Assembly (NCBI RefSeq): GCF_031764535.1
Contig: NZ_CP134499.1
Coordinates: forward strand, 1,302,001 to 1,366,000
Direction: 5' to 3'
Length of the DNA: 64,000 bases
Origin: Pseudomonas sp. SG20056
Lineage (GTDB): Bacteria; Pseudomonadota; Gammaproteobacteria; Pseudomonadales; Pseudomonadaceae
A program made the position numbers and the translations under genes. How positions within the stretch are numbered: position 1 is the first letter of the stretch; each line of letters opens with the position of its first letter. The notes beneath the pieces are model-generated. The model had not been told where the DNA came from. It did no database searches and worked only from the letters and a program-made list of their open reading frames with translations. This document shows, piece by piece, positions 35,318 through 44,862 of the stretch.

Positions 35318-37120
35318 TCATAGTCCTGGGAATAAGTCAAACAGATCTAGCTGGGACTTTATTCCACTAGTAACTAACTCGCTTTTTAGTGGGGGGAGCT
35401 GGATTAGATCTGGCTGTACTGTTGTTGCACTTATTTTTTCCCTGAAAAGATTGCAAAAAGGGTGTGTTGGCCTCCCGTTTTTTGGGGTGCTATCTTTGCT
35501 TTTTGAGTAATGGTTTATATGGTCATATTGAATGTCTTGCTTTAAATCTACTATTCCTCCGCATATTTCGCATTTTATCGCGGATTTCAACATTTCTCTG
35601 ATGTTTATCTCTGCTTTGTTTTTTGTTGTGAAGCTTCTGGATGTGCTGCTTTTAGTTGGTTTCTTTGTTTTTCCGAAGAGGATTTCTAATTTTTTATTTG
35701 CTTCGTATTCAGGGTTCTCAATTAATATTCTTGTAAGTTCCTGAAGGGTGCTAGATATTTTTCCAATAGACTTTAATCCGGCGCCACCTTTGTGTTGGAT
35801 GTCGGAAAATTCATCCTTGTATTCTATTAGTGCTTCCTCGAAGCGCCCCCTTACTGTTGAATAAATTATTTTCCTGTTCTTTATGTCGGTGTCTGAGCCA
35901 GATAGCATCCAGTGGCAGAATCCATAAAAAAGCCCTCGAACATAATTTCCTTGTTTGTTGTACCAGTACACCAGTGGTGCGAGCGATATTGAGTTTGGTG
36001 AATTTCTTATGCTGCCGAGGTGTGACAATTTTTCTTCTATTTTTGACAGGGTTTTTTGTGCGTTTGTTATTACATCTTGTGCAGGGGAATTATGGTCGCT
36101 TGATAGGATGCTATTCAGGCTCTCTTTGTTTATTGTTGTATCATTTGATAGCAGCGGGAGTATTTCAATTAAGTGCTGATGTTTTCTGAAGTGCCCTGGA
36201 GATACCATGAATGGGACGTTTATTTCTAAAATCTTCGAGTCGAAAGGTGGGACGAATAGAAGATTATGAATGGCTTCGCAACGGGGGCTGAAATCTCTGA
36301 TAGAGTCTTGAAGTTCAGTTGAAAGTTTATCTTGTGAAGAAGGTTCAGGCCAGTAATGGCCAGAGGCTCCTGAACTGGCAATGCTCATGATTAGTCTAGA
36401 GTAGCTACCATTTCTAAACTCAATTAGAGTCGACTCCAAATCATCTAAAGGAACACCTTGGCGATTGATGGCTAAGAAAGATTCTTCTGCAGCACGATAG
36501 TCCCCAGACTCCCATTGGGCGTGCAGGGTTCTGCTGGAAAATACAATGTCATTATAGAATTGGGCCATCTCGAACCGTTGGGGAGACATTTTTTGTCTGG
36601 GTGCTTCTCCCTCGGAATTTAATTTTCTAAGTTCTTTAGAGGCATCTTCGAAGTCAGAGAAAGCTCCAATTGTTCCTGATATTAGCTGTCTTGTATCTTG
36701 TGCTGCAGTAATGATTTCTTCGTAATTCTCATTTTTCTTGTAAAAGTCGTTAGCTTTGTCTCCCCAGTCGTCAAGCATCCATGCTCTAAGTACTGATAGT
36801 CTGTGAGCTCCGTCAAGAACATACACTAGTCCCGTATCATTGCTCTTCCAGAGAATTATTGATGGGATAATTCTCTGGCGAATAACGGAGCTTAGAAAAT
36901 TAACGCAACCTTCAGACGTCCAGGCGCATGTGGCTCGCTGGAAGTCAGGCTTTGCCAAGTTGCTAAACCAACCATCCTTCTGCTGTATATCGCTGAAACG
37001 TATGCTGTTGTCCGGTTTGTGATTTTGATTCGGCTCGGTTTTAGCATCTTGGCTTGGAGCATAACGGATATTCTGTCGGGTTATGAGATGGTCTAGATGT
37101 ACTTTTTGTTCTTTATTCAT
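35318..37120 (-). CDS. DUF262-HNH protein, putative nuclease (defence-like)
   Basis: A 600-residue protein. N-terminal third is DUF262/ParB-like: KPDFQRATCAWTSEGCVNFL, IIPSIILW and the nucleotide-site-like YVLDGAHRLSVLRAW. The middle is helical and unassigned. The C-terminus is an HNH domain with a Cys pair (IKCEICGGIV), catalytic-type QYDHINHYSK and THPFCN. DUF262 plus HNH occurs in modification-dependent or phosphorothioation-linked restriction (GmrSD, SspE, BrxU), but the HNH differs from their DUF1524. The gene is visibly AT-rich against its neighbours, lies beside repeats and next to nrdB, and has no partner methylase in the window. GGGGA precedes its ATG. Confidence 0.75.
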   Translation of the reverse strand: MNKEQKVHLDHLITRQNIRYAPSQDAKTEPNQNHKPDNSIRFSDIQQKDGWFSNLAKPDFQRATCAWTSEGCVNFLSSVIRQRIIPSIILWKSNDTGLVYVLDGAHRLSVLRAWMLDDWGDKANDFYKKNENYEEIITAAQDTRQLISGTIGAFSDFEDASKELRKLNSEGEAPRQKMSPQRFEMAQFYNDIVFSSRTLHAQWESGDYRAAEESFLAINRQGVPLDDLESTLIEFRNGSYSRLIMSIASSGASGHYWPEPSSQDKLSTELQDSIRDFSPRCEAIHNLLFVPPFDSKILEINVPFMVSPGHFRKHQHLIEILPLLSNDTTINKESLNSILSSDHNSPAQDVITNAQKTLSKIEEKLSHLGSIRNSPNSISLAPLVYWYNKQGNYVRGLFYGFCHWMLSGSDTDIKNRKIIYSTVRGRFEEALIEYKDEFSDIQHKGGAGLKSIGKISSTLQELTRILIENPEYEANKKLEILFGKTKKPTKSSTSRSFTTKNKAEINIREMLKSAIKCEICGGIVDLKQDIQYDHINHYSKSKDSTPKNGRPTHPFCNLFREKISATTVQPDLIQLPPLKSELVTSGIKSQLDLFDLFPGL

Positions 37121-37137
37121 ATTTCCCCACGTATTAA

Positions 37138-37167
37138 TAAAAAGCCCCGCAATAGGCGGGGCTTTTA
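37138..37167. terminator. Terminator between nrdB and the DUF262-HNH gene
   Basis: AAAGCCCCGC (37141-37150), loop AATAG, GCGGGGCTTT (37156-37165), with A and T runs on either side, so it can act both ways. It is the nrdB terminator and marks the edge of the AT-rich insertion. Confidence 0.85.
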
Positions 37168-37230
37168 TTTAGCGGCTCCCCAACATCCATGGCAGGTGTA
37201 GGGTCAATCTACGCTGATGTCAGCTGGCCA

Positions 37231-38481
37231 TCAATCCCAGCTCAACGCCCCACCAGTCTGATACTCAATAACCCGCGTCTCGAAGAAGTTCTTCTCCTTC
37301 TTCAGGTCCATGATTTCCGACATCCATGGGAACGGGTTAGTGGTACCTGGGTACTCTTCCTTCAAGCCGATCTGGGTCAGACGACGGTTGGCGATAAATT
37401 TGAGGTAGTCCTCCATCATCGCGGCGTTCATGCCCAGTACGCCGCGCGGCATGGTGTCGCGTGCGTATTCGATTTCCAGTTGGGTGCCCTGCAGAATCAT
37501 CTGCGTGGCTTCGTCTTTGAGCTGGGCATCCCACAGGTGCGGGTTTTCGATCTTGATCTGGTTGATCACGTCGATGCCGAAGTTCAAGTGCATGGACTCG
37601 TCACGCAGGATGTACTGGAACTGCTCGGCGACGCCGGTCATCTTGTTGCGGCGGCCCATGGAGAGGATCTGGGTAAAGCCGCAATAGAAGAAGATGCCTT
37701 CCAGTACGCAGTAGTAGGCGATCAGATTGCGCAGCAGTTCTTTGTCGGTCTCGACGGTGCCGGTGTTGAAGGTCGGATCGGAGATCGAGCGGGTGTACTT
37801 GAGGCCCCAGCTGGCTTTCTTCGCGACCGATGGAATCTCGTGGTACATGTTGAAGATCGCGCCTTCATCCATGCCCAGCGATTCAATGCAGTACTGGTAG
37901 GCGTGGGTGTGGATCGCCTCTTCGAAGGTTTGGCGCAGGATGTACTGGCGGCACTCCGGGTTGGTGATCAGGCGGTACACGGCCAGGGCCAGGTTGTTGG
38001 CAACCAGGCTGTCGGCGGTGGAGAAGAAGCCGAGGTTGCGCATGACGATGCGGCGCTCGTCGTCGGTCAGACCGTCCGGGGTTTTCCACAACGCGATGTC
38101 CGCGTTCATGTTCACTTCCTGCGGCATCCAGTGGTTGGCGCAACCATCCAGATACTTCTGCCAGGCCCAGTCGTACTTGAAGGGTACGAGCTGGTTGAGG
38201 TCGGCGCGGCAGTTGATCATGCGTTTTTCGTCAACGGCTACGCGCGCGGCGGTGCCTTCCAGCTCGGCCAGGCCTTCGGCGATGTCGAGTTGGTCGAGCG
38301 AGGCTTTGGCGCGGGCCACGGCGTCGCTGTCGTCAGCGGCTACGGCGCGGGCTTCAACGGCGGCAGCACCGCCCACCTGGTCGAGTTTGTCGATGCTCAT
38401 GTCTGCCAGTTGGGCAGAGGCTTTATTGGCTACAACGGCGTCGGCGCCGTCTTCCTTGTCAAATTCATCCCAGCTCAGCAT
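37231..38481 (-). CDS. nrdB: Class Ia ribonucleotide reductase, beta subunit NrdB
   Basis: A 416-residue radical subunit. The diiron ligands are seen in [22 protein letters not shown] [14 protein letters not shown] and [14 protein letters not shown], with FYCGFTQI nearby. It stores the tyrosyl radical used by NrdA to make deoxyribonucleotides. N-terminal about 60 residues are an Ala/Asp-rich extension, longer than in E. coli. Follows nrdA with a 398-bp spacer. Confidence 0.95.
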   Translation of the reverse strand: MLSWDEFDKEDGADAVVANKASAQLADMSIDKLDQVGGAAAVEARAVAADDSDAVARAKASLDQLDIAEGLAELEGTAARVAVDEKRMINCRADLNQLVPFKYDWAWQKYLDGCANHWMPQEVNMNADIALWKTPDGLTDDERRIVMRNLGFFSTADSLVANNLALAVYRLITNPECRQYILRQTFEEAIHTHAYQYCIESLGMDEGAIFNMYHEIPSVAKKASWGLKYTRSISDPTFNTGTVETDKELLRNLIAYYCVLEGIFFYCGFTQILSMGRRNKMTGVAEQFQYILRDESMHLNFGIDVINQIKIENPHLWDAQLKDEATQMILQGTQLEIEYARDTMPRGVLGMNAAMMEDYLKFIANRRLTQIGLKEEYPGTTNPFPWMSEIMDLKKEKNFFETRVIEYQTGGALSWD

Positions 38482-38879
38482 GGCTTGGCTCCTGCTTGCG
38501 GGCCGGTGAAATAACCGACCTGTGTGGATATACAGTCTTTATTGTGTTCCGTTGCGTACAGCGCGCAAGGGCAAAACGGGTACCGCTGGTCGGGGTGGCT
38601 CTAGTGACTGGCCGTTGCCCCGGAGCCCACGCCGGATAGGGCGGGGGTTGGTAATAAGTGGGAGAGCTTTTGCCCTCTCCCTAACCCTCTCCCGCAAGCG
38701 GGCGAGGGGACTGACCGTGTTGCTTCTGCTTTTTGCCCGGCGTTCGAGCGTGAAGCTGAGCGAGTAGTCGCTAGGCACCTGCTGGAGTGGAGCCCCTGAG
38801 CGTACGCATGTACGTGATGGGGGCCGCTCCGGCAGGTAACGCCGCGAATGCCGCTCAGATCCGCGCGCTGCCGAACACC
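38482..38879. repeat. nrdA-nrdB spacer with dispersed hairpin repeat
   Basis: No gene. The unit CCCTCTCCCTAACCCTCTCC at 38673-38692, followed by CGCAAGCG and GGCGAGGGG, is a common dispersed repeat that folds into a stem and may tune nrdA/nrdB transcript ratio. Both genes are on the minus strand, so the spacer is a leader for nrdB. Confidence 0.5.
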
Positions 38880-41786
38880 TTACTGGCAGGCTTCGCAGTC
38901 TGGTTCATCAATGGCACAGGCTTTTGGTACTGGAGCTGGGCCTGCGCTCATTTCCACTTCCGGGGCCTTGGCCGGTGCTGCGCTCAGGCCATCGTTGCCA
39001 CCACTGGATACGGCATTCAGCTTGCCGGTGTTGATGGTGGACTTCTCGGTGCTGGTCGCGGCCAGGGCACGGAGGTAGTAGGTGGTTTTCAGGCCACGGT
39101 ACCAAGCCATGCGGTAGGTCACGTCGAGCTTCTTGCCCGATGCACCGGCGATGTACAGGTTCAGCGACTGCGCCTGGTCGATCCACTTCTGGCGACGGCT
39201 GGCGGCGTCCACGATCCACTTGGTGTCGACTTCAAACGCGGTGGCGTAGAGGTCTTTCAGCTCTTGTGGGATGCGCTCGATCTGCTGTACCGAACCGTCG
39301 TAGTACTTCAGGTCGTTGATCATCACCGAGTCCCACAGGCCGCGGGCTTTGAGGTCGCGCACCAGGTACGGGTTGATCACGGTGAATTCGCCGGACAGGT
39401 TCGATTTCACATAGAGGTTCTGGTAGGTCGGTTCGATCGACTGCGATACGCCGGTGATGTTGGCGATGGTGGCGGTCGGTGCGATGGCCATGATGTTGGA
39501 GTTACGAATGCCTTTCTGCACACGGGCACGGATCGGCGCCCAGTCCAGGGACTCGGTCAGGTCGACGTCGATGTACTTCTGGCCGCGCTGCTCGATGAGG
39601 ATCTGCTGCGAGTCGAGCGGCAGGATGCCTTTGCTCCACAGCGAACCTTCGAAGGTGGAATAGGCGCCGCGCTCGTCGGCCAGGTCACAGGAGGCCTGGA
39701 TGGCGTAGTAGCTGACCGCTTCCATCGACTTGTCGGCAAATTCCACGGCGGCGTCGGAGCCGTACGGGATGTGCTGCAGGTACAGCGCGTCCTGGAAGCC
39801 CATGATGCCCAGGCCAACCGGACGGTGCTTGAAGTTGGAGTTACGCGCCTGCGGTACCGAGTAGTAGTTGATGTCGATAACGTTATCGAGCATGCGCACG
39901 GCGACCTTGATGGTCTTTTCCAGCTTGGCGGTGTCCAGCTTGCCGTCGACGATGTGGTTCGGCAGGTTCACGGAACCCAGGTTGCACACGGCGATTTCGT
40001 CGGCGTTGGTGTTCAGGGTGATCTCGGTGCACAGGTTCGAGCTGTGCACCACGCCCACGTGCTGCTGCGGGCTGCGCAGGTTGCATGGGTCTTTGAAGGT
40101 CAGCCATGGATGGCCGGTTTCGAACAGCATGCTGAGCATCTTGCGCCACAGGTCTTTGGCCTGGATGGTCTTGAACAGCTTGATCTTGCCGCCGTACTGG
40201 GTCAGGGCTTCGTAGTACTCGTAGCGCTCTTCGAAGGCTTTGCCGGTCAGGTCGTGCAGATCTGGCACTTCGGACGGGCTGAACAGGGTCCACTGGCCGT
40301 CATCGAACACGCGCTTCATGAACAGGTCCGGGATCCAGTTGGCGGTGTTCATGTCGTGGGTGCGACGACGGTCGTCACCGGTGTTCTTGCGCAGCTCGAT
40401 GAATTCTTCGATGTCCATGTGCCAGGTTTCCAGGTAGGCGCAGACCGCGCCTTTGCGCTTGCCGCCCTGGTTAACTGCAACTGCGGTGTCGTTGACCACT
40501 TTGAGGAACGGCACAACGCCTTGCGACTTGCCGTTGGTGCCCTTGATGTAGGCGCCCAGCGCACGTACTGGGGTCCAGTCGTTACCCAGACCGCCGGCAA
40601 ACTTGGACAGCATGGCGTTGTCGTGGATGGCGTTGTAGATGCCCGACAGGTCATCTGGCACGGTGGTCAGGTAGCACGACGACAGCTGCGGACGCAGGGT
40701 GCCGGCGTTGAACAGGGTTGGCGTCGAGGCCATGTAGTCGAAGGACGACAACAGGTTGTAGAACTCGATGGCGCGGTCTTCTTTCTGCTTCTCTTCAATC
40801 GCCAGGCCCATGGCCACGCGCATGAAGAACACTTGCGGCAGTTCGAAGCGGATGCCGTCCTTATGGATGAAGTAGCGGTCGTAGAGGGTCTGCAGGCCCA
40901 GGTAGGTGAACTGCTGATCGCGCTCGTGGTTGATCGCTTTGCCGAGTTTTTCCAGGTCGAAGCTGGCCAGCACCGGGTTGAGCAGTTCGAACTCGATACC
41001 CTTGGCGATGTAAGCCGGCAGTGCCTTGGCGTACAGCTCGCTCATTTCGTGGTGGGTGGCGCTGCTGGCGACACCGAGGAAGCCCAGGCCTTCGGCGCGG
41101 ATGTTGTCCATCAGCAGGCGGGCGGTGACGTAGCTGTAGTTCGGCTCACGCTCAACCAGGGTGCGCGCGGTCATCACCAGGGCGGTGCTGACGTCGCTTT
41201 GCGCTACGCCGTCGTAGAGGTTCTTCAGGGTTTCTTTCTGGATCAGCGCGCCGTCGACTTCGGCCAGGCCTTCGCAGGCTTCGGTAACGATGGTGTTGAG
41301 GCGGCCCATGTCCAGCGGCGCAACAGTGCCGTCGAGGTGGGTGACGCGAATGCTTGGGTGCGGCTCGGCAATCTCGGCGGCGCCGGTCTTGCGCGCCTGG
41401 CTGCGCGACTCACGGTAGATCACGTAGTCGCGGGCGACTTTCTGCTCGCCGGAACGCATCAGGGCCAGTTCGACCTGGTCCTGGATTTCTTCGATGTGGA
41501 TGGTGCCGCCGGACGGCATGCGGCGCTTGAAGGTGGCGGTGACCTGCTCGGTCAGACGCGCGACGGTTTCATGGATACGCGACGAGGCGGCTGCAGTGCC
41601 ACCTTCAACAGCGAGAAAGGCCTTGGTGATGGCAACGGTGATCTTGTCATCGGTGTAGGGCACCACGGTGCCGTTACGCTTGATAACACGCAGTTGACCC
41701 GGCGCGGTGGCGCTCAGGCTCTGGTTGTCATCGGTGGCCTGCGGCGCATTGGCCTGCGGGTTCTCGCGAGAGGTGTCGGTGTGCAT
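38880..41786 (-). CDS. nrdA: Class Ia ribonucleotide reductase, alpha subunit NrdA
   Basis: A 968-residue catalytic subunit, longer than E. coli because the N-terminus holds two ATP-cone-like domains (LRVIKRNGTVVPYTDDKI, then IRVTHLDGTVAPLDMGRL), an arrangement known for Pseudomonas NrdA. The active site region has CNLGSVNLP and the C-terminal CAIDEPDCEACQ tail carries the redox Cys pair. The ATG at 41786 is favoured over 41798 because GGAG lies six bases before it. Upstream are NrdR-box-like and DnaA-box sites. Confidence 0.95.
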   Translation of the reverse strand: MHTDTSRENPQANAPQATDDNQSLSATAPGQLRVIKRNGTVVPYTDDKITVAITKAFLAVEGGTAAASSRIHETVARLTEQVTATFKRRMPSGGTIHIEEIQDQVELALMRSGEQKVARDYVIYRESRSQARKTGAAEIAEPHPSIRVTHLDGTVAPLDMGRLNTIVTEACEGLAEVDGALIQKETLKNLYDGVAQSDVSTALVMTARTLVEREPNYSYVTARLLMDNIRAEGLGFLGVASSATHHEMSELYAKALPAYIAKGIEFELLNPVLASFDLEKLGKAINHERDQQFTYLGLQTLYDRYFIHKDGIRFELPQVFFMRVAMGLAIEEKQKEDRAIEFYNLLSSFDYMASTPTLFNAGTLRPQLSSCYLTTVPDDLSGIYNAIHDNAMLSKFAGGLGNDWTPVRALGAYIKGTNGKSQGVVPFLKVVNDTAVAVNQGGKRKGAVCAYLETWHMDIEEFIELRKNTGDDRRRTHDMNTANWIPDLFMKRVFDDGQWTLFSPSEVPDLHDLTGKAFEERYEYYEALTQYGGKIKLFKTIQAKDLWRKMLSMLFETGHPWLTFKDPCNLRSPQQHVGVVHSSNLCTEITLNTNADEIAVCNLGSVNLPNHIVDGKLDTAKLEKTIKVAVRMLDNVIDINYYSVPQARNSNFKHRPVGLGIMGFQDALYLQHIPYGSDAAVEFADKSMEAVSYYAIQASCDLADERGAYSTFEGSLWSKGILPLDSQQILIEQRGQKYIDVDLTESLDWAPIRARVQKGIRNSNIMAIAPTATIANITGVSQSIEPTYQNLYVKSNLSGEFTVINPYLVRDLKARGLWDSVMINDLKYYDGSVQQIERIPQELKDLYATAFEVDTKWIVDAASRRQKWIDQAQSLNLYIAGASGKKLDVTYRMAWYRGLKTTYYLRALAATSTEKSTINTGKLNAVSSGGNDGLSAAPAKAPEVEMSAGPAPVPKACAIDEPDCEACQ

Positions 41787-41986
41787 GAAAGTCTCCATGT
41801 TCTGTATTTATTAGTTAGACGCTTTGCCGTCGATCACTGCCGGCTACTGCCTTCATTCCATTTCAACAATACCGTGGGCACAGCCAGAGGCTGGGTACAC
41901 GGGGACTTGCAAATTGGGCAGGGAAGGTACGACTAAAGCGCCCTCCTGGCTCAAAAGTCACACGTCAAGGCGTTTTCGCGCCTCAA

Positions 41987-42002
41987 CTACTACATCTAGT
42001 GG
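41987..42002. promoter_or_regulatory. NrdR-box-like site 1
   Basis: CTACTACATCTAGTGG, about 200 bp before nrdA. It shares ACTACATCTAGTG with site 2. Resembles the NrdR consensus acaCwAtATaTwGtgt; repression of nrdA is inferred. Confidence 0.5.
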
Positions 42003-42263
42003 TGCAACCGCGTGTGCGGTTGGCGCTTTATTCTTTTTCAGGCGCGCCGAGCGCTGCGCTGAAGTGTGGCCTGCTGCGGTAGAGCAGGCGTACTGCAAAG
42101 GTTTTTCAGGCGACCGGTGACGGGCTGGGATCAGGCCGTGTGCGAGTCATTCTTCTTGTGTCCGGTTGCCAGGCTAAACCCAACATGTGGTGGGTGTCGC
42201 GCGATTGGCATACAAGATAATGCGCTATCTGGGGTATTGCAAGGCGAGAGAGCAAGAACAACC

Positions 42264-42272
42264 TGTGGATAA
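42264..42272 (-). promoter_or_regulatory. DnaA box upstream of nrdA
   Basis: TGTGGATAA, the exact complement of TTATCCACA. DnaA is known to act on nrdA promoters in several bacteria; weaker TTGTGGG-like sites lie beside it. Confidence 0.6.
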
Positions 42273-42402
42273 CTTGTGGGTGAATTGTGGGTTAAACCGC
42301 GCTATTGGCGGCAAGGCCGCATGCTTGCTGGGGTGTACCGTTCGTCGGTGTTGATCAGGCTTTTTCCACGGTTTGCCCAGACGTGGCCTATCTCTCAGGT
42401 CG

Positions 42403-42418
42403 ATACTACATCTAGTGT
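42403..42418. promoter_or_regulatory. NrdR-box-like site 2
   Basis: ATACTACATCTAGTGT matches 13 of 16 of a palindromic NrdR consensus. It lies about 84 bp before the rstA-like gene and about 617 bp from nrdA. Confidence 0.5.
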
Positions 42419-42501
42419 TTTTACAGAAATATGGCATGCGCTATGCAGTGCCTGGGGCATTGATACAATGCCGGCCGTTTTCATGTTGTCAGGAGTCCGT
42501 T

Positions 42502-43224
42502 GTGGAGCAGCAGTCGTGGCACATTCTTATTGTCGAAGACGACCAGCGCCTGGCCGAGTTGACCCGTGAGTACCTGCAGGGCAATGGCCTGAATGTGTCC
42601 ATCGAGATGGACGGTGCGCAGGCCGCTGCGCGCATTCTGCAAGAACAGCCCGATCTGGTGATTCTCGACCTGATGCTGCCCGGCGAAGACGGTCTGTCGA
42701 TCTGCCGCAAGGTGCGCGGGCAGTACGACGGGCCGATTCTGATGCTCACTGCGCGTACTGACGATATGGACCAGGTGCTGGGCCTGGAAATGGGCGCGGA
42801 CGACTATGTATGCAAGCCAGTGCGCCCGCGCGTGTTGCTGGCGCGCATCCGCGCGCTGCTGCGCCGCCACGAAGGCAGTGAGGCGCAGACTCCTGGTGAG
42901 CGCCGGCGTCTGCAGTTCGGCCCGCTGGTGATCGACAGCGCCATGCGTGAAGCCTGGCTGGGTGAGCAGGGCATCGAGCTGACCAGTGCTGAATTCGACC
43001 TGCTGTGGCTGCTGACCTCCAACGCCGGGCGGATTCTCTCTCGCGAGGAAATCTTCAACGCCCTGCGCGGTATCGAATACGACGGCCAGGACCGTTCCAT
43101 CGACGTGCGCATTTCGCGCATCCGCCCGAAAATCGGCGACGACCCGATGCACCCCCGGCTAATCAAGACCGTGCGCAGTAAGGGCTATCTGTTTGTGGCC
43201 GAAGCGGCTGAAGCGCTGACATGA
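42502..43224 (+). CDS. rstA: OmpR-family response regulator, RstA-like
   Basis: A 240-residue regulator. Receiver: HILIVEDDQRLAE, phospho-acceptor Asp in LVILDLMLPGEDG, LTART, and Lys in DYVCKPV. Winged helix with YDGQDRSIDVRISRIRPKIGDD. GTG at 42502 is used because AGGAG lies six bases before it. Gene order with nrdA and a sensor kinase matches P. aeruginosa PA1156-PA1158 as I recall. Symbol is by similarity. Confidence 0.85.
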   Translation: MEQQSWHILIVEDDQRLAELTREYLQGNGLNVSIEMDGAQAAARILQEQPDLVILDLMLPGEDGLSICRKVRGQYDGPILMLTARTDDMDQVLGLEMGADDYVCKPVRPRVLLARIRALLRRHEGSEAQTPGERRRLQFGPLVIDSAMREAWLGEQGIELTSAEFDLLWLLTSNAGRILSREEIFNALRGIEYDGQDRSIDVRISRIRPKIGDDPMHPRLIKTVRSKGYLFVAEAAEALT

Positions 43225-43234
43225 ATTCACAGCC

Positions 43235-44836
43235 ATGAATTCGATCTTCCTGCGCATCTATGGCGGCATGCTCGCGGTGCTGGTGCTGGTGGCGCTGCTC
43301 GGCGTCGGCGCGCTGCAGTTGCTTAACGAAGTGCGGGTTGATCAATACCGTGAGCGCCTGGCCCAGGGCACTTTTCGCCTGATGGCCGATAACCTCTCAC
43401 CAATGGTGGATATTGAACGGCGCCGCGCCGTTACGGTGTGGGGGCGTTTGCTCGGCATTCCGCTGCGCATCGAGGCGCTGGAAAGTGCTGGGCTGGACAG
43501 CGGCGCGCGCAATAGCCTGCGGCGTGGCCAGGTGCTGGTGCAGCAGACCGGCCCGCACGCCGCGCGCGTCTTCAGCCAGCTGGACGGGAAGCCGCTGCTG
43601 CTGATTGCCGATGTGCAGCAGGTCAGTGAGCAGCTGGCCCGCGCCACCAGCTTTTTGCTGATCGACGAACTGGTGCGCTATCCCTGGGATGAACAGCCGC
43701 GCCGGCTGGCTGCGCTGAAAAAGGACAAACAGTTCGGTTTCGACTTGCGTCTGGTGCGCCTCGACCAGGCTGACCTCGACCCTGATCAGCGCCGCCGCGT
43801 GGACGAGGGCGATACAGTGATGGCCCTGGGTCGCGGCGGCGACAGCATTCATGTGTTCTCCGGCATTGTCGACACGCCCTGGGTGCTGGAAATCGGCCCG
43901 CTGTATCAGATGAACCCGTATCCGGCGCAGTGGCTGGTGCTGATCGGCGCGCTTGGCCTGAGTCTGATCGGCTTGATGGTCTATCTGCTGGTGCGGCCAC
44001 TGGAGCAGCGCCTGAGCGACCTTGAAGAGGCAGCAACGCGCATCGCCAGCGGTCGGCTGGATGCTCGTGTGCCGACCCGTGGCAGCGATTCGGTGGGGCG
44101 CTTGGCAGCAGCCTTCAACGCCATGGCCGAGCACTTGCAGCGCTCGCTGAGTATTCAGCGTGAGATGGTCCGCGCGGTGTCCCATGAGCTGCGCACGCCG
44201 GTGGCGCGGCTGCGCTTTGGTCTGGAAATGATCGGCGACGCGGAAACCGATGCAGCGCGGCGTAAATATATGGAGGGCATGGACAGCGATATTCAGGATC
44301 TCGACAAGCTGGTCGACGAGATGCTCACCTACGCACGCCTGGAGCAGGGCGCGCCGGCGCTGAACTTCCAGCCGGTCGATTTGAACGAACTGATTGATCA
44401 GGTGATCACCGAACTGGCCCCGCTGCGCGCTAGCGTGCGGGTAGAGCACGGTCCGTCACGCGATGCCCTGGATGGCGGCGGTGCCTGTGTTGAAGCAGAA
44501 CTGCGCTACCTGCATCGTGCTCTGCAGAATTTGGTAAGCAACGCCATGCGCCATGCCGAATCACGGGTGCGGGTGAGCTATCAGGTGGGTCAGCAGCGTT
44601 GCCGGCTGGATGTCGAAGATGACGGTCCGGGCGTGCCGGAAGAGGCCTGGGAGCGGATATTTACACCATTCCTGCGCCTGGACGACAGCCGCACCCGCGC
44701 CTCGGGTGGGCATGGTCTGGGCCTATCCATTGTGCGTCGCATCACCTACTGGCACGGCGGCCGCGCGCAGATCAGCCGCAGCGAAGCGCTGGGCGGTGCC
44801 TGTTTTAGTCTGATCTGGCCGCGCAAGCAGGGTTAG
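43235..44836 (+). CDS. rstB: Sensor histidine kinase, RstB-like
   Basis: A 533-residue membrane kinase. Two transmembrane segments (MLAVLVLVALLGVGAL near the N-terminus and WLVLIGALGLSLIGLMVYLLV about residue 230) bracket a periplasmic sensor. HAMP follows, then H-box AVSHELRTPVARLRF, N-box ALQNLVSNAMRHA, G-boxes EDDGPGVPE and GGHGLGLSIV. It would phosphorylate the RstA-like regulator just upstream. The stimulus is not shown. Confidence 0.9.
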   Translation: MNSIFLRIYGGMLAVLVLVALLGVGALQLLNEVRVDQYRERLAQGTFRLMADNLSPMVDIERRRAVTVWGRLLGIPLRIEALESAGLDSGARNSLRRGQVLVQQTGPHAARVFSQLDGKPLLLIADVQQVSEQLARATSFLLIDELVRYPWDEQPRRLAALKKDKQFGFDLRLVRLDQADLDPDQRRRVDEGDTVMALGRGGDSIHVFSGIVDTPWVLEIGPLYQMNPYPAQWLVLIGALGLSLIGLMVYLLVRPLEQRLSDLEEAATRIASGRLDARVPTRGSDSVGRLAAAFNAMAEHLQRSLSIQREMVRAVSHELRTPVARLRFGLEMIGDAETDAARRKYMEGMDSDIQDLDKLVDEMLTYARLEQGAPALNFQPVDLNELIDQVITELAPLRASVRVEHGPSRDALDGGGACVEAELRYLHRALQNLVSNAMRHAESRVRVSYQVGQQRCRLDVEDDGPGVPEEAWERIFTPFLRLDDSRTRASGGHGLGLSIVRRITYWHGGRAQISRSEALGGACFSLIWPRKQG

Positions 44837-44862
44837 CCGTCAGCGCGCTGTTGGGCGATGGG

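Larger units (their letters stand above)
41787..42501. promoter_or_regulatory. Divergent regulatory region, nrdA and rstA-like
   Basis: About 700 bp with no gene. It holds two 16-mers like the NrdR box (41987-42002 and 42403-42418, sharing ACTACATCTAGTG), one perfect DnaA box (42264-42272), a GC-rich stem CAACCGC/GCGGTTG (42005-42022) and a second stem near 41970. A TACAAT-like -10 for the rightward gene lies at about 42467. Confidence 0.6.

Noticed and set aside
35318..37120. Complete restriction-modification or prophage island
   Set aside because: No methyltransferase, integrase, or phage structural gene is present around the DUF262-HNH gene; only a single gene is supported.
37189..38514. 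A 441-codon plus-strand frame over nrdB
   Set aside because: Shadow of nrdB, which carries all diiron ligands.
38787..41936. A 1049-codon open frame on the plus strand opposite nrdA
   Set aside because: It is antisense to nrdA, which has intact catalytic motifs, and its translation is His/Val/Gly-rich without domains. High GC with codon bias produces such long shadows.
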